11,589 nucleotides of DNA from JBLKSS01 sp047607725 (lineage in GTDB: Bacteria > Pseudomonadota > Gammaproteobacteria > Enterobacterales > Enterobacteriaceae): assembly GCF_047607725.1 (NCBI RefSeq), contig NZ_JBLKSS010000052.1, positions 1-11,589 of the forward strand, given 5' to 3'. Under the pieces are notes generated by a model that saw only the letters and a program-made list of their open reading frames with translations, had not been told where the DNA came from and made no database searches. Positions within the stretch are counted from its first letter, which is position 1, and each line of letters begins with the position of its first letter. A program made the translations under genes and the position numbers. This document shows positions 6,019-11,589 of this stretch, one piece after another.

Positions 6019-7095
6019 TTAGAGTACGTCGATGGCGTTCAGTTCTTTAAAGGCCAGCTCCAGGCGCGTTGCCATGGATGCCTGACCGGCGCGGATCCAT
6101 ACGCGCGGATCGTAGAACTTCTTGTTGGGTTTATCGGCGCCTTCGGGGTTGCCCAGCTGGGCCTGCAGATAACCTTCGTTTTTCTGATAATATTTCAGAA
6201 TACCTTCCCACGTTGCCCACTGGGTATCGGTATCAATGTTCATCTTGACCACGCCGTAGCTGACGGCTTCCTTGATTTCTTCCGGTGTAGAGCCCGAGCC
6301 GCCATGGAAGACCAGGTTCAAAGATTTGGCCGGTAGACCAAATTTTTCTGAAACGTATTTCTGAGAGTTATCAAGGATTTTTGGCGTCAGCTGCACGTTG
6401 CCAGGCTTGTACACGCCGTGAACATTACCGAAAGCGGCCGCAATGGTGAAACGCGGGCTGATGGCATGCAGTTTTTCATAGGAATAGGCGACGTCTTCCG
6501 GCTGGGTGTAGAGCGCGGAGTTATCCAGATGGCTATTGTCGACGCCGTCTTCTTCGCCGCCGGTGCAGCCCAGCTCGATTTCCAGCGTCATATCCAGTTT
6601 CGCCATACGCGTCAGATATTTCGCGCTGATTTCAATGTTCTCTTCCAGCGACTCTTCAGACAGGTCGATCATGTGGGAGGAGAAGAGCGGCTTGCCGGTG
6701 GAGGCATAATGCTTCTCGCCAGCGTCCAGCAGCCCGTCAAGCCACGGCAGCAGCTTCTTGGCGCAATGGTCGGTATGCAGAATAACGGGGATACCGTAAT
6801 GCTCAGCTATATGATGCACGTGCAGCGCGCCGGACACCGCGCCCAGCACCGCAGCGGTCTGGCCTTCGGCTTTCAAGCCTTTGCCGGCAATAAAGGCGGC
6901 GCAGCCGTTGGAGAACTGCACGATAATCGGCGCACGCACTTTTGCGGCCGCTTCCAGCGCGGCATTAATGGAATCGGTGCCTACACAGTTGACGGCGGGC
7001 AGAGCAAAGTTGTTTTCTTTCGCGACAGCGAACACTTTCTGAACGTCATCACCGGTGATGACACCTGGTTTCACAAAATCGAAAATCTTAGACAT
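6019..7095 (-). CDS. fbaA: Fructose-bisphosphate aldolase, class II
   Basis: This is the cytosolic zinc-dependent aldolase that interconverts fructose 1,6-bisphosphate with dihydroxyacetone phosphate and glyceraldehyde 3-phosphate. At 358 residues it is collinear with the 359-residue E. coli FbaA, from MSKIFDFVKPGVITGDD to ELNAIDVL, with one residue fewer in the loop before AAVLG. Catalytic Asp109 and zinc ligand His110 are in HTDHCAKKLLPW. Glu174 is in LEIELG, zinc ligands His226 and His264 in FGNVHGVYKPG and FHGGSGS, and the substrate loop is NIDTDTQWATWEG. The start at 7095 has AGGAC upstream and matches the family; an in-frame ATG at 7122 does not. One substitution stands out: SNGG near the active site is SNGC (Cys65). 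The gene lies 113 bp downstream of pgk and is probably cotranscribed. It looks functional. Confidence 0.97.
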   Translation of the reverse strand: MSKIFDFVKPGVITGDDVQKVFAVAKENNFALPAVNCVGTDSINAALEAAAKVRAPIIVQFSNGCAAFIAGKGLKAEGQTAAVLGAVSGALHVHHIAEHYGIPVILHTDHCAKKLLPWLDGLLDAGEKHYASTGKPLFSSHMIDLSEESLEENIEISAKYLTRMAKLDMTLEIELGCTGGEEDGVDNSHLDNSALYTQPEDVAYSYEKLHAISPRFTIAAAFGNVHGVYKPGNVQLTPKILDNSQKYVSEKFGLPAKSLNLVFHGGSGSTPEEIKEAVSYGVVKMNIDTDTQWATWEGILKYYQKNEGYLQAQLGNPEGADKPNKKFYDPRVWIRAGQASMATRLELAFKELNAIDVL

Positions 7096-7139
7096 ATTAC
7101 TTTGTCCTGTTTTGTAGGCCATTAATAAAGGTAACTTAT

Positions 7140-7173
7140 CGCCGCGGCCCGAGCCTGTGAACCAGCCGCGGCG
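7140..7173. repeat. GC-rich inverted repeat between pgk and fbaA
   Basis: CGCCGCGGC (7140-7148) and GCCGCGGCG (7165-7173) are perfect 9-bp inverted copies with a 16-nt loop. No T-run follows on the minus strand, so it is more likely an mRNA-stabilising or processing hairpin, or a partial attenuator, between the two glycolytic genes than a full terminator. Confidence 0.6.
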
Positions 7174-7208
7174 GCGACGAACGTCGAAAGCGTCCGCCCG
7201 CTTAATAT

Positions 7209-8372
7209 TTACTGTTTCGCGCGTTCTTCCAGCATGACCACCGCGGGAAGTTTTTTGCCCTCGACGAATTCAAGGAAAGCGCCGCCACCAGTGGAAATAT
7301 AGGATATTTGATCGACAATGCCAAACAGGTCAATAGCCGCCAGCGTATTACCGCCGCCGGCGATAGAGAACGCCTCGCTGTCGGCGATGGCGCGCGCCAC
7401 CACCTCGGTGCCTTTACGGAAATTGGCAAACTCAAACACGCCGACCGGGCCATTCCACAGAATGGTTTTGGCGTTTTTCAGAATTTCCGCCAGACGGGCG
7501 GCGGAGACGTCACCCAGATCGAGGATCTGTTCATTGTCCTGAATATCGCTGGCGGATTTCAAGGTAGCGGTCGCGGTTTCGGAAAACTCGGTGGCGACGC
7601 GGACATCGGTCGGCACGGGAATATCACTGTTTTCCAGCAGACGTTTGGCTTCCGGAATCAGATCGGCCTCGTAAAGCGATTTGCCGACATTATGTCCCTG
7701 GGCCGCCACGAAGGTATTGGCAATGCCGCCGCCGACGATAAGCTGATCGGCGATTTTCGACAACGAGTCCAGTACGGTCAGCTTGGTGGAGACTTTTGAG
7801 CCGCCAACAATGGCCACCATCGGCCGGGCCGGGTTATCCAGCGCCTTGCCCAGCGCCTCAAGTTCATTAGACAGCAGCGGACCGGCGCACGCGACGGGGG
7901 CAAATTTGCCTACACCGTGAGTGGAAGCCTGGGCGCGATGAGCGGTACCGAAAGCATCCATGACGAACACGTCGCCCAGCGCGGCGTATTTTTTCGCCAG
8001 CGCTTCGTCATCTTTCTTTTCGCCCTTGTTAAAGCGCACATTTTCCAGCACCACCAGTTCCCCTTCGGCGATATCCACGCCATCGAGGTAATCTTTGGCC
8101 AGACGGACCGGCGAGGACAATTTGTCTTTCAGATAATCCACCACCGGCTGCAAAGAAAACTCGGCGTTGTATTCCCCTTCGGTCGGACGGCCGAGATGGG
8201 AGGTCACCATGACGCGTGCGCACTGTTTCAGTGCGGCTTCGATAGTGGGTAGAGAGGCGCGGATGCGCGCATCGGAAGTCACTTTCCCGTCTTTAACCGG
8301 CACATTCAGATCGGAACGGATGAAAACACGTTTACCAGCCAGATCCAGATCGGTCATCTTAATTACAGCCAT
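7209..8372 (-). CDS. pgk: Phosphoglycerate kinase
   Basis: This is the cytosolic glycolytic kinase that transfers phosphate from 1,3-bisphosphoglycerate to ADP. Its 387 residues match E. coli Pgk end to end. The N-domain substrate site is visible as RSDLNVPV (Arg19, Asp21, Asn23), ARIRASLPT and SHLGRP. The hinge region VDAFGTAHR-type motif reads MDAFGTAHRAQAS. The C-domain has GGSKVSTKL, GGGIANTF and WNGPVGVFE. The glycine-rich nucleotide motif, normally GGGDT, reads GGGNT: the codon at 7347-7349 is AAT in coding sense, giving Asn342. AGAGGG precedes the start by 6 nt. fbaA follows 113 bp downstream. In E. coli, epd lies immediately upstream; here no epd is present. The reading frame is otherwise intact, and flanking gene decay suggests it is under selection. 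Confidence 0.97.
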   Translation of the reverse strand: MAVIKMTDLDLAGKRVFIRSDLNVPVKDGKVTSDARIRASLPTIEAALKQCARVMVTSHLGRPTEGEYNAEFSLQPVVDYLKDKLSSPVRLAKDYLDGVDIAEGELVVLENVRFNKGEKKDDEALAKKYAALGDVFVMDAFGTAHRAQASTHGVGKFAPVACAGPLLSNELEALGKALDNPARPMVAIVGGSKVSTKLTVLDSLSKIADQLIVGGGIANTFVAAQGHNVGKSLYEADLIPEAKRLLENSDIPVPTDVRVATEFSETATATLKSASDIQDNEQILDLGDVSAARLAEILKNAKTILWNGPVGVFEFANFRKGTEVVARAIADSEAFSIAGGGNTLAAIDLFGIVDQISYISTGGGAFLEFVEGKKLPAVVMLEERAKQ

Positions 8373-8590
8373 GGTGAACCCTCTTGTTTGATGCTTGCTA
8401 AATTGCCTGAGCGGCGGGGAAAGGCTTCCTCACACCGGACCAGTAGTCGCTCGCGGCTCCGTCCATCCAACGTCTATGGGCCAGGCCTGAATCTATGACA
8501 CATCAGGCGATGAAACGTTGCCCCACGGCCGCTCACCCCGGCTGGCGGCGCGCAAAGTATGCCAGCCTGACTAATAATTCTCTGTTATCA

Positions 8591-8599
8591 ACTATATCA
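8591..8599 (-). promoter_or_regulatory. Extended -10 promoter candidate for pgk
   Basis: On the minus strand the sequence reads TGATATAGT, an extended -10 element (TG, one base, TATAGT), about 220 nt before the pgk start and in the AT-rich part of the leader. No convincing -35 box lies upstream. This is the best candidate in the region, but weak. Confidence 0.25.
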
Positions 8600-8745
8600 C
8601 GAAATAACGCCCGTGCCCGCTTTTGCCATCCGCTCGGGGGGTGAGACCGCACGCAACATCACTTGCCGGGGTCACGCCCGCCGCGATCGCCACGCTGCTG
8701 ACTGAATCGCTTCATCTAGAATAATCAAATCTGCTCGCGGCAGGC

Positions 8746-8786
8746 ATAATTTTGTGATGCAGATCTTTTTAATGACCCAAAATTAT
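8746..8786. repeat. Spaced inverted repeat ATAATTTTG / CAAAATTAT
   Basis: Perfect 9-bp arms at 8746-8754 and 8778-8786 flank a 23-bp centre in an AT-rich patch. It may be a protein-binding site for a regulator of pgk, or chance. The centre has a CRP-like half-site (TGTGA, 8753-8757) but no proper second half. Confidence 0.4.
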
Positions 8787-8880
8787 CGCGCCCGGGTCAT
8801 GACAATTGCGACGATACCGTCTACTGGCCGACAGCCTGTTATCCGCTCNGCGATACGTTAGCCATCACGACCGGGAGACG

Positions 8881-8995
8881 AAGGTACTGGGGTGCCGAGG
8901 GCTGGGGTGCCGGGGCGCCAAGATGCGGGGCACCGAGATACCGAGGTGCTGGAGTACCCGTGCCGGGATGCTGTAGTGCTGTTGGTGCCGGGGCC
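8881..8995. repeat. Degenerate G-rich short tandem repeat
   Basis: About 115 bp made of variants of GGTGCCG, GGTGCTG, GGTACTG and ATACCGAG, repeated every 8-10 bp, with one clear 15-bp period near 8890-8915 (GGGGTGCCGAGGGCT then GGGGTGCCGGGGCGC). The units are too diverged for a fresh microsatellite. The frame across it changes with the repeat, so it is not a protein repeat. Confidence 0.55.
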
Positions 8996-9024
8996 GGTAA
9001 GCCTGAACGCCCGGCCAAAACGCT

Positions 9025-9046
9025 GCCGGATGAGGCGTCTGCCGGC
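9025..9046. repeat. REP-like palindromic remnant
   Basis: GCCGGATGAGGCG resembles the head of the enterobacterial REP consensus (GCCGGATGCGGCG), and GCCGG/CCGGC form a short inverted repeat. Only one copy is seen and the tail does not match, so the assignment is tentative. Confidence 0.3.
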
Positions 9047-9147
9047 GGTCGTAAAACGGCGTGCTTTTGCCGCGGTCTTATGGCGATTGCCGGGCGGTCT
9101 CAGCTGATAACGTGCCCCCTACTTTCCCTAATGCCAGAGTCTAATGC

Positions 9148-10385
9148 ATGAAACTGCATCGTGAGATCACGCCTGTTTTTTATAAAAATTTCAAATGCCG
9201 AGGCGAGCAATGCCTCTCCCACTGCTGCCGCGGGTGGGTGATTCATATAGATAAAAAAACCTACAAGACCTATAAGGCTGCTCATCAAATCGAAATAAAA
9301 AATATTACCGAAAAATATCTGATTCCTCATAGCTCAGAACAGGATACTCACCGCTACGCCTATATCGCGCTGAAAGAGGATGGCAATTGCCCTTTTCTCA
9401 ATCAGAAAAAACTGTGCAACATCTACCTGACGCTGGGTCCGAATGCATTGAGTCGCACGTGCCAAACCTATCGGCACATTGAAGCGTCCATCCACAGTTA
9501 TCGCCAGCATTCATTAAGTTTGTCGTGTCCGGAAGCGGTACGCCTGGTGTTGTTTCATCCCGATGCATTAAAATATGAGGAAAAAACCAGCGTAAAACGC
9601 ACTAAAATCACCGAGTCCGTCGGCAGCGCTCGGCGAGAAGACGTTACCCAGGAGCAGCAGATTATTCAGTTATTCTGCCGTCATCTGATTATGGTGCACA
9701 GCCCCTTTATCGAAGACAACCTGTATGCCTAGTACAGTTTATGATCTTCTTACAATCGCTGAATTATCGGGTGGAGGAGAATTACCCGCGGGTGGAAAGT
9801 CTGTTTACCTCGCTCGTCAAGGAGTTGACCGACGGCCAGATTTATCAAAAAAGAAAAGCTATCACCACACCGACCAGACACCACTTCAAATTCTCTTTGC
9901 TTTTGGTGATGCTGCGTTTTTTCACAACGACGGGACGATCGCGTCAACACTTACTCTCCTCGATTGGCGATACCATGCAATTTTTTGGTCTGCAAGACGA
10001 AACGTTGCAAGCGAATATGCTCGAGAATTGGCAAATATTGGATGACGAATGGAGAAAAATGCTTCATGACAGTTGCCTGGCCCCGCCGCACGTCCTTAAG
10101 AACTATTTCTTGTATCAGTTCCATCACACGACATTCGGCTTAAAGGATCTTACCCATAGCTTAAGATATTTATATTACTATTTTATCGATTTTTTCTACC
10201 TGAAAACCCTGCTATCGGTACAGTCGGTCCGTGGCCGCGCCGTATCGGAAGAAGCGGTTCAGTTAACCTTTAGTCATTACGCCCCCGTGACGATGCACTC
10301 CACCCATTTCCGGCCCCAGCTTGATGCGCTCATCGATAAACTGAATTATGGCGACGACCTGTCGTGCCTGCTGTTATTGAACTAG
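9148..10385 (+). pseudogene. fliB: FliB-like flagellin lysine N-methylase, split by a frameshift
   Basis: FliB proteins methylate lysines of flagellin. The first part (9148-9732, 194 residues) has the family start, ITPVFYKNFKCRGEQC followed by HCCRGW (Cys17, Cys22, Cys26, Cys27, Trp30). It then has CPFLNQKKLCNIY (Cys81, Cys90) and LSRTCQTYRH (Cys105), a cysteine pattern that may bind a metal or Fe-S cluster. The second part (to TAG 10383-10385) continues in another frame from VQFMIFLQSLNYRVEENYPR. The break is at 9727-9733: GCC TAG TACAG reads ALVQF if one C is restored before TAG, so a single-base deletion explains it. Joined, ~412 residues is close to normal. The ribosome binding site at 9148 is weak. 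No flagellin or other flagellar gene is in the window. An assembly error, though not a programmed shift, remains possible. Confidence 0.85.
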
Positions 10386-10388
10386 ATC

Positions 10389-11402
10389 TTACCCGCGGGC
10401 AAACGGCGCGGCCGCCCGCGGCACGGACGAAAGCAGACAGACCAAGTCGTTTGCCACGGTGGGCGCAGAAGCGGAAGTCACGCACGTCCCGCGTCTGGTG
10501 CCCCCTCGGAGCGTGCTGGCATTATCCCAGTGGTCATCCAGCACACCGCCTTCCCCGTCCCGCTTGGCGCCCTGGATGTAAAGCATTTCCAGCGCCAGCG
10601 TGGCGGCAGCCAGCGCGGTGATCTGCGCCTGGTCATAGGCCGGTGCAACTTCGACGATGTCCATGCCGACGATATTAAGGGGTTGCAGCCCGCGCACCAG
10701 CTTCAGTGCCCGATCGCTGGTCAGGCCGCCGATAACCGGCGTACCGGTACTGGGGGCCGCAGAGGGATCCAGACAATCGATATCGAAAGTGAGATAGACC
10801 GGCAGGTCGCCCACAATCTGCTTCACCTGCGCCAAAATATCGTCAACGCTACGGTCGTTAACCTGCCCCGCGTCGAGCACGGTGAAACCGTTATCGCGCT
10901 CGAATTCGGTACGGATACCTATCTACACCGAATGGGCGGGATCGATTAACCCTTCGTTCGGGGCATGATAAAACACGGTGCCGTGATCGAATTTGCTGCC
11001 GTTGGCGTAGGTATCGGTATGGGCGTCGAAATGCACCAGCGCCATTTTGCCAAAGTGTTTGGCGTAGGTGCGCAATAACGGCAGCGTGACAAAGTGATCG
11101 CCGCCAAACGACAGCATCCGCTTGCCGGCCGCCAGAAGCCGCTCGGCGTGGTCCTGCAGTTTGTCGCAAAAATCCTGCGCGTCGCCGAATTCATACACCA
11201 GGTCGCCGCAGTCCACCACCTTCAGGCGCTTACGCACGTCGAAATCCCACGGCCAGCGGCAACCTTCCCAAGCCAGGTTGGTGGAAACCTGGCGAATCGC
11301 GGCGGGCCCGTGCCGGCTGCCGGCACGCCCCGAGGTCGCCATGTCGAAGGGAATACCGGTGATCACCCAGTCTGCGTCCATGTGATACGGATTGAATTCC
11401 AG
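10389..11402 (-). pseudogene. speB: Agmatinase, interrupted by nonsense, stop loss and element insertion
   Basis: Agmatinase hydrolyses agmatine to putrescine and urea using two Mn ions in the cytosol. The sequence is clearly SpeB from about residue 24 of the E. coli protein: LEFNPYHMDADWVITGIPFDMATSG (as LEFNPY then DADWVITGIPFDM), FGGDHFVTLPL, HFDAHTDTY and TFDIDCLDP. All the metal-ligand motifs are still present. Three lesions break it. Element copy B cuts off the first ~23 codons at 11402/11403. CAG has become TAG at 10923-10925 (HSV-stop-IGIRTEF, where E. coli has HSVQIGIRTEF), with the frame intact beyond. The usual stop after YIQGAKR is gone, so the frame runs ~50 codons further to 10389. 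GTGTP is preceded by Ser instead of Gly (PSTGTP). Confidence 0.93.
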
Positions 11403-11589
11403 GTAAGCGCCCCGTGGAGGACGTCTTGAATTATTGCTGGGTTTGTTGTACGAGACAGTAAACCTACGTTACACGCTTATGCTCATTGCATTTTCACATT
11501 GTATTGATTTTAATAACTTTTATTTCCATCCCGGTTTGAGTGATATGAAATTAGTGGTTCTGAAGTTTGTGATAGTGTCCATTAAAATT
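11403..11589 (+). mobile_element. Second copy of the 48-bp-TIR element (copy B), cut by window end
   Basis: Starting GTAAGCGCCCCGTGGAGG at 11403, the sequence matches copy A (from 4336) to the window end with a few substitutions and one 13-bp difference near 11489-11501. Here copy B keeps GCATTTTCACATT, which copy A lost between short CATT repeats. It interrupts speB. Whether it ends after ~340 bp like copy A or is a longer element cannot be seen. Confidence 0.9.

Larger units (their letters stand above)
8373..9147. other. Gene-free region between pgk and the fliB-like gene
   Basis: I see no gene in these 775 bp; epd, which precedes pgk in E. coli, is absent. Small inverted repeats occur at 8485-8508 (GCCTGA/TCAGGC) and 8540-8567 (GGCTGGC/GCCAGCC), with a wider one at 8746-8786 (ATAATTTTG/CAAAATTAT). 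The right half contains a G-rich degenerate tandem repeat (8881-8995) and a REP-like segment (9025-9046). One base at 8849 is ambiguous. The frames at 8892-9107 and 8960-9151 arise from the repeat and look non-coding. Confidence 0.55.

Noticed and set aside
6418..7125. 235-codon open frame on the plus strand opposite fbaA
   Set aside because: It lies wholly antisense to the intact, conserved fbaA; its length follows from the codon bias of the real gene, and it shows no family motif.
7308..8252. Long plus-strand frames opposite pgk (163 and 111 codons)
   Set aside because: Shadows of pgk; no recognisable protein and no ribosome binding site.
9725..9745. Programmed ribosomal frameshift in fliB
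   Set aside because: There is no slippery heptamer or downstream structure, and many neighbouring genes carry ordinary inactivating mutations, so a simple deletion or sequence error is more likely.
10389..10540. Functional C-terminal extension of SpeB
   Set aside because: The added residues lack a family match and the gene already has an internal stop and a lost N-terminus, so this is read-through of a lost stop codon.
1..11589. CRISPR array, tRNA or rRNA genes, prophage or defence system
   Set aside because: No regularly spaced direct repeats, no tRNA T-loop or rRNA signature, and no phage or defence motifs were found on either strand.

Overview
The window looks like the chromosome of an enterobacterium in early genome decay, most like a Sodalis-type insect endosymbiont. 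The proteins are close to Escherichia coli orthologues (Pgk, FbaA, MscS, SpeB, YniA, YniB), but most non-essential genes are broken by single stops, one- or two-base frameshifts or insertions. Long stretches carry no recognisable gene. The organism is an inference from protein similarity and the decay pattern. One base is ambiguous (n at 8849), so this is draft sequence and some frameshifts could be assembly errors.

Layout: 1-137 is the 3' end of an IS66-family element, inserted in yniB, of which only the last ~99 codons remain (138-439). Convergent to it is yniA (436-1306, minus), broken by a frameshift and a nonsense codon. Positions 1307-3157 are almost gene-free, apart from a 15-codon reading frame with a good ribosome binding site (2113) and a strong Rho-independent terminator (2234-2261). 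Then come a frameshifted MmyB-like XRE-family regulator (3158-3996, minus) and a divergent NAD-dependent epimerase/SDR gene (4102-4335). They share a palindromic operator candidate and a promoter. The SDR gene is cut by a 325-bp transposase-less element with 48-bp terminal inverted repeats (4336-4660).

The only clearly intact genes are on the minus strand: pgk (7209-8372), fbaA (6019-7095) and mscS (4689-5657), in the E. coli order epd-pgk-fbaA-mscS but without epd. pgk and fbaA encode adjacent steps of central glycolysis; mscS encodes the small mechanosensitive channel. Pgk carries an Asp-to-Asn change in the otherwise near-invariant GGGDT motif. Upstream of pgk is ~770 bp with no gene, including a G-rich degenerate tandem repeat. 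It is followed by a plus-strand fliB-like gene (flagellin lysine N-methylase) split by an apparent one-base deletion (9148-10385).

The right end holds speB (agmatinase, minus). It has an internal stop, has lost its normal stop, and is interrupted at about codon 24 by a second copy of the 325-bp element family (11403 to the window end). In E. coli, speB lies several genes upstream of epd-pgk-fbaA-mscS (tktA and others in between), so this is the same neighbourhood with the intervening genes lost and fliB present. I found no new multi-gene system. The most useful new observation is the small inverted-repeat element and its link to gene breakage and rearrangement.
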